Source: Trebonia sp963795335
GTDB lineage: Bacteria; Actinomycetota; Actinomycetes; Streptosporangiales; Streptosporangiaceae
Reading direction: 5' to 3'
DNA length: 64,000 bases
Assembly (NCBI GenBank): GCA_963795335.1
Contig: CAWCHI010000001.1
Location: 310,001-374,000, forward strand
Made by a program: the position numbers and the translations under genes. Within the stretch, counting starts at the first letter, position 1. Each line of letters starts with the position of its first letter. Under the pieces are notes generated by a model, which made no database searches, was not told the origin of the DNA, and worked only from the letters and a program-made list of their open reading frames with translations. Shown here one piece after another: positions 46,363 through 54,372 of this stretch.

Positions 46363-46833
46363 TCAGACGTCCTCGTCGGCTGCCGCCTCGTCGTCCTCGC
46401 TGTCGGCCCAGTCGTCGTCGGCCGGCTTCTTGTACGGGTCCGGGTCGCCAGCCCACTGGGCGCCCTCACGGGCCCGGGCGAGCTCCTCGTCCTTCTGCCG
46501 GGCCACCGCGACCAGCTCGTCGATCCGCTGCGCGTCTTCCGGCAGCGCGTCGGCGATGAACTCGAGCGATGGGGTGTGCCGCAGGCCGGTCAGCCGGCCC
46601 ACCTCGGACCGGATGATGCCGGTGGCGCTGCGCAGCGCCTGGGCGGTCTCCTGGCGCTCCTCGGCCGAGCCGAGGACGGTGTAGTAGACCTTGGCCTCGC
46701 GCAGGTCATTGGTCAGCCGGGCCTCGGTCACGGTGACGAAGCCAAGCCGCGGGTCCTTGATCCGGCGCTCAAGCAGCTCAGCGACGATCTTGGCGATGCG
46801 TTCCGCGAGACGTCTCGTGCGGGCGTCATCCAC
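46363..46833 (-). CDS. rbfA: Ribosome-binding factor A
   Basis: Intact 156-residue RbfA, needed for late maturation of 16S rRNA in the 30S subunit. The KH-like core is RRLAERIAKIVAELLERRIK, DPRLGFVTVTEARLTNDLRE and AKVYYTVLGSAEERQETAQA, with LRHTPSLEFIADALPEDAQR. The acidic C-terminal tail (DDDWADSEDDEAAADEDV) is longer than in most homologues. GTG start at 46833. Part of the nusA-infB-rbfA-truB unit. Confidence 0.95.
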   Translation of the reverse strand: MDDARTRRLAERIAKIVAELLERRIKDPRLGFVTVTEARLTNDLREAKVYYTVLGSAEERQETAQALRSATGIIRSEVGRLTGLRHTPSLEFIADALPEDAQRIDELVAVARQKDEELARAREGAQWAGDPDPYKKPADDDWADSEDDEAAADEDV

Positions 46834-46901
46834 TGTCGCTCACTCCCCTTCTCGGCCGAGGAGTACCTGGCGGCCTGGTGCCCGTGGCCGGGACCGGCCG
46901 C

Positions 46902-47198
46902 TTACTCCTCATCGTGGTAGAGCTGCTGCCGCGCTGACAGCAACTCGATCTCTGGATGGGACGCCACCAGGCGCTCGCACTCGTCGAGCACCTGGCTGGC
47001 GTTCCCTGCGCTGCTGGACACCACCGCTACCCCGATCTCGGCTCGCCGGTGCAGGTCGAGGTGACCCGTCTCGGCGACCGCGACCCCGGGGTAGCGGCGG
47101 CGCAGCTCGGCCACGAGCGGCCGGACGACGGCCCGCTTCTGTTTCAGCGAGCGGACGTCGCCCAGCAGCACGTCCAGCGTCAAGGCGGCTACGTACAT
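46902..47198 (-). CDS. DUF503 (YlxP-like) protein
   Basis: 98-residue DUF503 family protein: MYVAALTLDVLLGDVRSLKQ, KRAVVRPLVAELRRRYPGVA and VAETGHLDLHRRAEIGVAVV. It stands between infB and rbfA in nearly all actinobacteria and in Bacillus (ylxP). Its position suggests a role in ribosome maturation, but none is proven. It begins 21 bp after infB. Confidence 0.93.
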   Translation of the reverse strand: MYVAALTLDVLLGDVRSLKQKRAVVRPLVAELRRRYPGVAVAETGHLDLHRRAEIGVAVVSSSAGNASQVLDECERLVASHPEIELLSARQQLYHDEE

Positions 47199-47219
47199 CG
47201 CAGGCGATGGCGCCTCGGG

Positions 47220-50200
47220 TTATGCCCTCGGCTTCTCGCGCATCTCGAACGTCTCGATGACGTCCTCGATCCGGATGTCGCTGTAGCCGACCCCGATACC
47301 GCACTCGTAGCCCTCACGGACCTCGGTCGCGTCGTCCTTGAACCGCCGGAGCGACTCGACCGTGAGGTTGTCGGAGATGACCACGCCGTCCCGGATGATC
47401 CGCGCCTTGCTGTTGCGGGTGATCGTGCCGGAGCGGACGATGCAGCCCGCGATGTTGCCGACGCGCGGCACCCGGAAGACCTCGCGGACCTCCGCCGTGC
47501 CGAGCTGCGCCTCCTCGAACTCGGGCTTGAGCATGCCCTTGAGCGCGGCCTCCACTTCCTCGATCGCCTGGTAGATGATCGAGTAGTAGCGGATGTCGAC
47601 GCCCTCGCGGTTGGCCAGCTCGCCCGCCCGGCCGGCTGGCCGGACGTTGAAGCCGATGATGACCGCCTCGGAGGCGATGGCCAGGTTCACGTCATCCTGC
47701 GTGATCGCGCCGACGCCGCGGCTGATGACCCGCAGCGACACCTCTTCGCCGACATCCAGCTTGAGCAGCGCGTCTTCCAGGGCTTCAACCGAACCGGACA
47801 CGTCGCCCTTGATGATCAGCAGCAGTTCCTCGCGCTCGCCGGCCTTCAGGGCCGACTCGAGGTCTTCCAGCGTCACCCGGCGACGGCGCTGCGCGAACTG
47901 AGCGGTCCGCTCGCGCGCCTCCCGGCGCTCGGCGATCTGCCGGGCCATCCGGTCGTCGGAGACAACCAGGAAGTTGTCACCCGCCTTCGGCACCGCGGTG
48001 AGCCCGAGCACCTGCACCGGACGAGACGGCGGAGCCGAGTCGAGCGGGCTGCCGTTCTCGTCGAGCATCGCCCGGACCCGGCCGTAGGCCTCACCCGCCA
48101 CGATCGAGTCACCGACGTGGAGCGTGCCGCGCTGCACGAGCACGGTCGCGACTGGGCCGCGGCCCTTGTCGAGCTGCGCCTCAATCGCGACGCCCTGAGC
48201 GTCCTGCTCGGGGTTGGCCCGCAGGTCGAGCGCGGCGTCAGCGGTCAGCACGATCGCCTCGAGGAGGCTGTCGATACCGATCCCCTTGGTCGCGGACACG
48301 TCCACGAACTGGGTGTCGCCACCGAACTCCTCGGCCACCAGCCCGTACTCGGTGAGCTGGGCCCGCACCCGGGACGGGTCGGCCCCCTCCTTGTCGATCT
48401 TGTTGACCGCGACCACGATCGGCACGCCCGCCGCCTGCGCGTGGTTGAGCGCCTCGGTCGTCTGCGGCTTCACGCCGTCGTCGGCCGCGACCACCAGGAC
48501 CGCGAGGTCGGTGGTCTGCGCACCACGGGCGCGCATGGCGGTGAAGGCCTCGTGGCCCGGGGTGTCGATGAAGGTGATCTTGCGCTCGTCGCCGTCGACC
48601 TCGGTCTGCACCTGGTAGGCACCGATGTGCTGGGTGATGCCGCCCGCCTCTTTCGAGACGACGTTGGTGTGCCGGATCGCGTCGAGGAGCTTGGTCTTGC
48701 CGTGGTCGACGTGGCCCATGACGGTGACCACCGGCGGCCGCGGGGCCAGGTCGGTCTCCTCGCCCTCGTCGTCGCCGAACTCGATGTCGAACTCCTCGAG
48801 CAGCTCGCGGTCCTCCTCCTCGGGGGACACGACCTGCACGCTGTAGTTCAGCTCAGCGCCGAGCAGCTGGAGCGTCTCGTCGTTGACCGACTGGGTCGCG
48901 GTGACCATCTCGCCCAGGTGGAACAGCACCTGGACCAGGCTCGCCGGGTTGGCGCCGATCTTGTCGGCGAAGTCGCTCAGGCTGGCGCCCCGGGACATCC
49001 GGATCACCTGGCCCTGACCGCGCGGAACCTGCACGCCGCCGATCGACGGGGCCTGCATGTTGTCGAACTCTTGCCTGCGCTGCCGCTTCGACTTGCGGGC
49101 GCGGCTCGGCTTGCCGCCGGGACGCCCGAAGGCACCCGCGGTACCGCCACCACGACCGCGGCCGCCGGCGCCGCCCGGACGGGGGCCGCCACCGCCGCCA
49201 CCGCCGGGACCACCGGTACCGGGACCACCGCCACCGGGACGCGGGCCTCCGCCACCGCCGGGCCGGGGACCGCTGCCGGCGCTGGCCGGACGACCGCCGC
49301 CGCCACCGCCGGGACGCGGGCCGCTAAAGCCGCCGCCGCCGCCGGGACGCGGGCCGCGCCCACCGGGACCGCCCGGTCCACCAGGACGGGGACCGCCCGG
49401 ACCGCCAGCCCCGCCGCCGGTCATCGGCCGGGACGGCATGTTCATCGGGCTAGGACGCGGGCCGCCCGGACGCGGGCCGCCAGGACGCGGGCCGCCGGGA
49501 CGGGCGCCGCCGTCAGTGGTTCCCGCACCGGGGCGGTCGGCGTAGCCGCCGCCGGGACGCGGGCCGCCGGGACGGGGACCGCGGTCACGGTCGCCGCTGG
49601 GGCGCGGGCCGCGGTCCGGCCGGTCCGTGCGCTCGGGGCGGTCAGTGCGCTCGGGCCGGTCGTAACCGGGACGCGCGGGAGGGGCAGACCCCATGCCGGT
49701 CGCGGTGGAGCTGAACGGGTTGTTACCCGGCCGGGGGCCGGCCGGACGCGGGCCGCGCTGGCCGGGTGCGGCCGGACGGGGCGCACCTCCGGGACGCGGG
49801 GCACCACCCGGACGCGGGGCGCCGGTGTAAGAGCCGCCGCCCTGGCCGCCTGAACCCTGGCCGCCTGAACCCTGGCCGCCTGAAGCCTGGCCGCCTGAAC
49901 CCTGGCTGCCGGGCCCCGCAGCGGCGCCGCTGCCCTGGCTGCCGGCGGGCCGCGGGCTGCCGGCGGGCCGCGGGCTGGCCGGGCGCGGACCGGGCGTCGG
50001 ACCGCCCTGACCGCCGCCGGGGGTAGCCGGACGCGGGCTGGCGGCCGGACGCGCGGGTGCGGCCGGTGATGATGATGCCGCCGGGGCGGCGGGGGCGGCC
50101 GGACTGCTGGCCGCGGGCGCGCTGACGTCAGGTGTGCCGGCACTGGGCGCACCCGCACTGGGCGCACCCGCCGCACTGGGTGAGCCTGCACTGGGTGAGC

Positions 50201-50597
50201 CTGCACTGGGCGCACCGAAGCTTGGCGCACTGGTACTGGGTGAGCCGACACTGGGCACCGACGGCGCCGGACGCGGCGCCGACGGGCGCGGGCCCGGCAC
50301 CGGCCGGCCCGGCCCGGGCGCCGGAGCGGACGAGCCGCCCGCCTGGCCGCCCTCTGGCCGCGGCTGACGGCCACCGCTGAACCCGTTCTGGCCTCCCGGA
50401 CGGCCGCCTGAACCGGAGCTGCCGCCCCGCCCGGAACCGCCGCCGTTGAAAGCTTCCTTGAGCCTGCGGACCACAGGCGCCTCGATCGTCGAGGACGCGG
50501 ACCGCACGAACTCGCCCATCTCCTCGAGCTTGGCCATGACAGCCTTGCTCTCTACCCCGAACTCCTTCGCGAGCTCGTAAACCCGGACCTTCGCCAC
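47220..50597 (-). CDS. infB: Translation initiation factor IF-2
   Basis: Intact 1125-residue IF-2, which recruits initiator tRNA to the ribosome. The N-terminus KVRVYELAKEFGVESKAVMA is the IF2_N helix domain. Residues ~60-530 are a very long Pro/Gly/Arg/Ser-rich region with a run of GPRPGG-type repeats. A second IF2_N-like module (PSIGGVQVPRGQGQVIRMSR) precedes the GTPase domain: G1 VMGHVDHGKTKLLDAI (about residue 630), G2 GGITQHIG, G3 DTPGHEAF, G4 NKIDKEG, G5 SATKGIG. The C-terminal domains include YSIIYQAIEEVEAALKGML and GNIAGCIVRSGTITR. Start ATG at 50597. The disordered region is larger than in many actinobacteria. Confidence 0.98.
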   Translation of the reverse strand: MAKVRVYELAKEFGVESKAVMAKLEEMGEFVRSASSTIEAPVVRRLKEAFNGGGSGRGGSSGSGGRPGGQNGFSGGRQPRPEGGQAGGSSAPAPGPGRPVPGPRPSAPRPAPSVPSVGSPSTSAPSFGAPSAGSPSAGSPSAAGAPSAGAPSAGTPDVSAPAASSPAAPAAPAASSSPAAPARPAASPRPATPGGGQGGPTPGPRPASPRPAGSPRPAGSQGSGAAAGPGSQGSGGQASGGQGSGGQGSGGQGGGSYTGAPRPGGAPRPGGAPRPAAPGQRGPRPAGPRPGNNPFSSTATGMGSAPPARPGYDRPERTDRPERTDRPDRGPRPSGDRDRGPRPGGPRPGGGYADRPGAGTTDGGARPGGPRPGGPRPGGPRPSPMNMPSRPMTGGGAGGPGGPRPGGPGGPGGRGPRPGGGGGFSGPRPGGGGGGRPASAGSGPRPGGGGGPRPGGGGPGTGGPGGGGGGGPRPGGAGGRGRGGGTAGAFGRPGGKPSRARKSKRQRRQEFDNMQAPSIGGVQVPRGQGQVIRMSRGASLSDFADKIGANPASLVQVLFHLGEMVTATQSVNDETLQLLGAELNYSVQVVSPEEEDRELLEEFDIEFGDDEGEETDLAPRPPVVTVMGHVDHGKTKLLDAIRHTNVVSKEAGGITQHIGAYQVQTEVDGDERKITFIDTPGHEAFTAMRARGAQTTDLAVLVVAADDGVKPQTTEALNHAQAAGVPIVVAVNKIDKEGADPSRVRAQLTEYGLVAEEFGGDTQFVDVSATKGIGIDSLLEAIVLTADAALDLRANPEQDAQGVAIEAQLDKGRGPVATVLVQRGTLHVGDSIVAGEAYGRVRAMLDENGSPLDSAPPSRPVQVLGLTAVPKAGDNFLVVSDDRMARQIAERREARERTAQFAQRRRRVTLEDLESALKAGEREELLLIIKGDVSGSVEALEDALLKLDVGEEVSLRVISRGVGAITQDDVNLAIASEAVIIGFNVRPAGRAGELANREGVDIRYYSIIYQAIEEVEAALKGMLKPEFEEAQLGTAEVREVFRVPRVGNIAGCIVRSGTITRNSKARIIRDGVVISDNLTVESLRRFKDDATEVREGYECGIGVGYSDIRIEDVIETFEMREKPRA

Positions 50598-50815
50598 TAT
50601 GCTCCTCTGCTCGGCCCCTTCCAGGGGCCATAAACCGGATCATCAGCCGATCCGGCGCATAGCGTGCTCCGGGTCGGCGTCAATCGCGGGCGTTCATCGC
50701 CTTGTGCTCATCGAGCGCTCATCGCTTCTCGACCTGCTTTCCGTACAGAATTTCCGTCGTGCCCAGCGTGCTTCCCGTCGCCACGGACCATCTCCTGTCG
50801 TTGCCGTTGGTCATC

Positions 50816-51109
50816 CTATGACCCGGCTCCGGCCCGGGAAAGGTACGCAGCTAGCGGGGCGGCGTCAAGCGAACCCGAGACGCGCAGTGCGCGCGAGAAC
50901 GCCCGCCGCCGCTGTGCCAGTTCGAAGCATGCCACACAGGGATGCACGTATGCTCCCCTGCCCGGCTGCCTCGCGTGAGGGTCGGGCACGATCACGTCCC
51001 CGGCCGCCACTAGGCGAAGCAAGCTGGACTTGGCCGCCCGTGCCTTGCAGCCAACACAGGAACGCAGGGGTTGATTCCCCGGTTCGGGCAGCTCGGCTCG
51101 CGCGGTCAT
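50816..51109 (-). CDS. YlxR/RnpM-like RNA-binding protein
   Basis: 97-residue YlxR (DUF448) protein between nusA and infB, its usual place. The signature RSCVGCKARAAKSSLLRLVA is near the N-terminus and GRGAYVHPCVACFELAQRRR follows. In Bacillus subtilis the homologue (RnpM) binds and modulates RNase P RNA; I infer a similar role. The C-terminal tail is Ala-rich. It is followed by a 218-bp gap before infB. Confidence 0.92.
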   Translation of the reverse strand: MTARAELPEPGNQPLRSCVGCKARAAKSSLLRLVAAGDVIVPDPHARQPGRGAYVHPCVACFELAQRRRAFSRALRVSGSLDAAPLAAYLSRAGAGS

Positions 51110-51201
51110 TGCCGTTTCAGTCTACCCCGTCACCATAGCCGGGGCACGCGGCGAGGCCCCGGCCGGGCAAGGCAGTGCCCGCCCGGCTGGGGAACCAGTG
51201 C

Positions 51202-52242
51202 TCAGGCGTCGGCGGCGGCCTCGGCCGCCTCCGGATTCTCGGCGGCGGGGGTGCGCGGGGCCGGCGCCGTGGCGCTGACCACGCCGTCGGAGCGGATGTC
51301 GATCCGCCAGCCGGTGAGCCGGGCGGCCAGCCGGGCGTTCTGCCCTTCCTTGCCGATCGCGAGTGAGAGCTGGTAATCCGGCACGGTGACGCGCGCCTCC
51401 ATGGCGCCCGCGTCGATGATCTCGACCCGGGTCACGCGGGCGGGTGACAGGGCGTTGGCGACGAACTCGGCCGGGTCGTCGGAGTAGTCGACGATGTCGA
51501 TCTTCTCCCCGTGGAGCTCGGCCATCACGTTCCTGACGCGCGCCCCGACTGGCCCGATGCACGCGCCCTTGGCGTTGACGCCCTGCTGGTGGGACTGGAC
51601 GGCGATCTTGGTCCGGTGCCCGGCCTCGCGGGCGACCTTGACGATCTCCACCGCGCCGTTCGCGATCTCCGGCACCTCCAGCGCGAACAGCTTGCGCACG
51701 AGGTCCGGGTGGGTGCGCGACAGCGTCACGGACGGGCCACGGTGGCCCTTGCGCACCCGCCAGACGAAGCAGCGGATCCGCTCGCCGTGCACGTAGCGCT
51801 CGCCCGGCACCTGCTCGGCCAGCGGCAGCACGGCCTCGATCTTGCCCAGGTCGACCAGCACCGTGCGCGGGTCCTTGCCCTGCTGGATGACACCGGCCAC
51901 GATGTCGCCCTCGTGCCCGGCGTACTCGCCGAAGGTGATCTCGTCTTCGACGTCACGCAGCCGCTGCAGGATGACCTGCCGGGCGGTCGTCGCCGCGATC
52001 CGGCCGAAGCCGGCCGGGGTGTCGTCGTACTCGACGGCAGCCGTCCCCTCCGGGGCGGCTTCCCGGGCCCAGACCGTGACGTGCCCGGTCTGCCGGTTCA
52101 CCTCGACCCGGGCGGCCGGGTTGGCCCCCTCGGTCTTGTGGTACGCCATCAGCAGCGCGTCCTCGATCGCCTTGATCGCAGTTTCCGACGAGATGTCCTT
52201 CTCGCTCTCGAGACTGCGCAGCACGCTCAGGTCAATGTCCAT
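51202..52242 (-). CDS. nusA: Transcription termination/antitermination factor NusA
   Basis: Intact 346-residue NusA that binds RNA polymerase and modulates pausing and termination. The N-terminal domain reads MDIDLSVLRSLESEKDISSE and ALLMAYHKTEGANPAARVEV. The S1 domain has GEYAGHEGDIVAGVIQQGKD. Two KH domains follow (GPSVTLSRTHPDLVRKLFAL, GACIGPVGARVRNVMAELHG and VTVPDYQLSLAIGKEGQNAR). It ends shortly after WRIDIRSDGV with an Ala/Glu tail, the normal compact actinobacterial form. Its ATG at 52242 lies inside the end of rimP, an 11-bp overlap suggesting coupled translation. Confidence 0.97.
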   Translation of the reverse strand: MDIDLSVLRSLESEKDISSETAIKAIEDALLMAYHKTEGANPAARVEVNRQTGHVTVWAREAAPEGTAAVEYDDTPAGFGRIAATTARQVILQRLRDVEDEITFGEYAGHEGDIVAGVIQQGKDPRTVLVDLGKIEAVLPLAEQVPGERYVHGERIRCFVWRVRKGHRGPSVTLSRTHPDLVRKLFALEVPEIANGAVEIVKVAREAGHRTKIAVQSHQQGVNAKGACIGPVGARVRNVMAELHGEKIDIVDYSDDPAEFVANALSPARVTRVEIIDAGAMEARVTVPDYQLSLAIGKEGQNARLAARLTGWRIDIRSDGVVSATAPAPRTPAAENPEAAEAAADA

Positions 52243-52834
52243 CGCCGCCAGCTCCAAGGTCTCCGGTGTTGTCAGCCAGCACCGCGTCGTCACGTTCCGG
52301 ATCACTGAAATCACTGAGCTCGGCGTCCGGAATCCGGCCGAACTCCACCTGGATGCTGCCCGCGCCCAGCTCGTCGTAGCGGAACCTGCGTTCGGGCCCG
52401 GTGTCCTTGCCGCCCTTGCCGTCGGCCAGGCCGAGGGTGACGCCGTCGTCATCGGCCGTGAGCACGCGTCCCTCCACGGAACCCTCCCCCGTCGCCTTGA
52501 CCCGGACGAGCCGGCCCCGGGCCCGCCGCCAGTGCCGCGGCTGGGTCAGCGGCCGGTCCACCCCGGCGATGAAACCTCAAGGGTATAGGGGACCTCGCCG
52601 AGGACCCCGGCCGCGTCAAGCGCGGCTGAGACGTCGCGGCTGACATCGGCCGCGTCGTCGAGGCGTGACACCGTGGTCGCTGTCGACCACGACGCGCAGC
52701 AGGCGCCGCTTTCCCGCGACGGTCATCCGGACCGACTCCAGGTCCATCCCCGCGGCCGCGACGGCAGGCTCGATCAGCCCGGCCAGCTTCTTGTCGTCCG
52801 CCGGGCCAGCGGCGGAGCGAAGGCCACCAGACAT
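52232..52834 (-). CDS. rimP: Ribosome maturation factor RimP (frameshifted)
   Basis: RimP helps assemble the 30S subunit. The N-terminus reads AGLIEPAVAAAGMDLESVRM and TVAGKRRLLRVVVDSDHGV. After a frame change near 52665 comes SLDDAADVSRDVSAALD-like text, and past a second near 52572 the signature SSPGVDRPLTQPRHWRRARG, then LVRVKATGEG, RFRYDELGAGSIQVEFGRI. The last residues overlap the nusA start. Repaired length about 200 residues, somewhat longer than average because of the acidic C-terminus. The breaks fit single-base losses or gains of G/C. First gene of the nusA-infB unit. Confidence 0.87.
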
Positions 52835-53029
52835 TTCGACCTCCTCGTCTGCGTCTTGGGGCGGCGCTGTTCCCCAGGCTATATTTTCCCTGGTCCAGCC
52901 TATAGCGCAGGGCGCTACAGGCCGCCAGCCGGCGCGTGGCCGCGCGCACCGGGCTCCTGGACGCCACCTGGCGCGGCCGGCGGGTCAGTGCGTCCCCGCA
53001 GCCAGCGCCTCGTGGCATGCTTAGAGCCT

Positions 53030-53525
53030 ATGCTGTCAAGGCGCCAGTTGCTCGCCGCGTCGCCCAGCACGTTGCCCCTGTTTCTCGCGCTGAGCGCCTG
53101 CAAGGGTCCGGCCGTGCTGAGCGCGCCGCCCACCGTGAGCCCGCGGACGCGGATGCTGCTGCACGCCGTGACCGCCGAGCTGAACCTGATCTGGATATAC
53201 AACAAAGCCATGTCCAGGTATTCCGGGCTCACGTCCACGCTGGCCCCTCTGCTGGCCGAGCACGAGGCTCACCTGCAGCAACTGCGTTCCCGGGTCATCG
53301 AGCCAGCCGGGCAGGCCCGTCCCCGCCACAGTGACCGCCAGACCGCCGCTGGCCGCCAGCCAGGGCGCCATGCTGACCCAGCTCCGGGACGCCGAGCAGG
53401 CCGCGGTCGGGGTGCTGATGAGCCGGCTCGGCGGGGCATCACCCTCGCTCGCCCAGTTGTACGCATCGATCGCCGCCTCCGAAGCGACCCACGCGAGCCT
53501 GCTCAACGCCCGGGTCGGCCCCTGA
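53030..53525 (+). CDS. Putative lipoprotein with ferritin-like fold (one frameshift)
   Basis: About 165 residues. The N-terminus MLSRRQLLAASPSTLPLFL followed by ALSACKG is a lipoprotein signal peptide with an LSAC lipobox; the paired arginines suggest possible Tat export. The mature part (RTRMLLHAVTAELNLIWIYN, APLLAEHEAHLQQL, and after a frame change near 53313 LTQLRDAEQAAVGVLMSRLG, SIAASEATHASLL) consists of long helices resembling a ferritin-like bundle. Such a protein commonly precedes the DUF4439 gene, as here, next to rimP. The stop at 53523 overlaps the next ATG (TGATG). Substrate or metal unknown. Confidence 0.65.
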
Positions 53526-53956
53526 TGGACGCGGACGGCGACGGCGTCAGCGCGCTCCAGGCCGCGCTGGCGGCCGAGCACGCGGCGGTCTACGGCTACG
53601 GCGTGGTCGGGGCGATGACGTCCGGCTCCGCCCGGGCGGACGCGCGGGCCGACTGGCTGGCGCATCAGATCGCCCGCGACAACCTGGAGTCGATGCTGAC
53701 CACGCTGGGCGCGACCCCGGTGGCCGCGAGCCCGGCCTACCAGCTGCCGTTCGCGGTGACCGGCAACGCGTCGTCCGCCAAGCTGGCCACCGTCCTGGAA
53801 GAAGGGGTGACACGCGCCTACCTCGGCGTAGTGGCGGTCGACCACCCGGCGCTGCGTTCCTTCGGCGCCAAGGGAATGCAGACCGCCGCCAACCGCTCCC
53901 TCGCCTGGAGCGGCAGCACGGCCGCCTTCCCGGGCATGCCGTCCACCGCTAGCTGA
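53525..53956 (+). CDS. DUF4439 ferritin-like domain protein
   Basis: 143 residues, intact. ALQAALAAEHAAVYGYGVVG is the defining DUF4439 helix, followed by ADWLAHQIARDNLESMLTTL and LEEGVTRAYLGVVAVDHPAL, giving a four-helix ferritin-like bundle. Its ATG overlaps the upstream stop, so it is translationally coupled to the lipoprotein. The pair is found beside rimP in Streptomyces and relatives. The function is unknown, and the exact metal ligands cannot be set from sequence alone. Confidence 0.82.
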   Translation: MDADGDGVSALQAALAAEHAAVYGYGVVGAMTSGSARADARADWLAHQIARDNLESMLTTLGATPVAASPAYQLPFAVTGNASSAKLATVLEEGVTRAYLGVVAVDHPALRSFGAKGMQTAANRSLAWSGSTAAFPGMPSTAS

Positions 53957-54238
53957 TCAGACCTGCAAAACGCGGGTGATCGCGGAGGCAGAGCCTTCGA
54001 GGTCGTCGGCCATCGAGATCCGCTCCGCCCACGACCACCAGAACCACCACAGTCCGTCCCTGCCCCGGTCGGCGTAGACGTTCTCCTCCAGCGCGCGGGC
54101 ACCCGGATTGGTGATGTACACGCTGGGGACCCGGCCCGGCGGGGCCATGAGCCACGCCTCGAGCCCGCGGTTGGTCAGCTCCTCGGCCAGCTTGTCCAGG
54201 TACACAGTTGCCGCTGCGTGGTTTTCCTTGGCTTCCAC
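53957..54238 (-). CDS. Hypothetical small protein
   Basis: 93 residues, intact and convergent with the DUF4439 gene (they abut). It contains YLDKLAEELTNRGLEAWLMA, VYITNPGARALEENVYADRG and a Trp cluster GLWWFWWSWAERI. The pattern of a short alpha/beta protein with a WWFWWSWAERI motif is shared with small uncharacterised actinobacterial proteins. GTG start at 54238. No function can be assigned. Confidence 0.65.
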   Translation of the reverse strand: MEAKENHAAATVYLDKLAEELTNRGLEAWLMAPPGRVPSVYITNPGARALEENVYADRGRDGLWWFWWSWAERISMADDLEGSASAITRVLQV

Positions 54239-54372
54239 CGAACACCACCGTCGTTACAGATCGTAGTTCTCCCGGTTACGGGCGGTAGTAGATTGTCCAA
54301 GGATGCCGCCGCGTCGCCCTGCGCGCAAGAAGCCGGGCTCAATTCGGGAGAGGCCAGAAAATGTGGCCTGGC

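Noticed and set aside
46956..49853. 965-residue plus-strand reading frame opposite infB
   Set aside because: It lies wholly antisense to the intact, motif-complete IF-2 gene and its low-complexity text mirrors the Pro/Gly-rich region; a GC-rich shadow frame.
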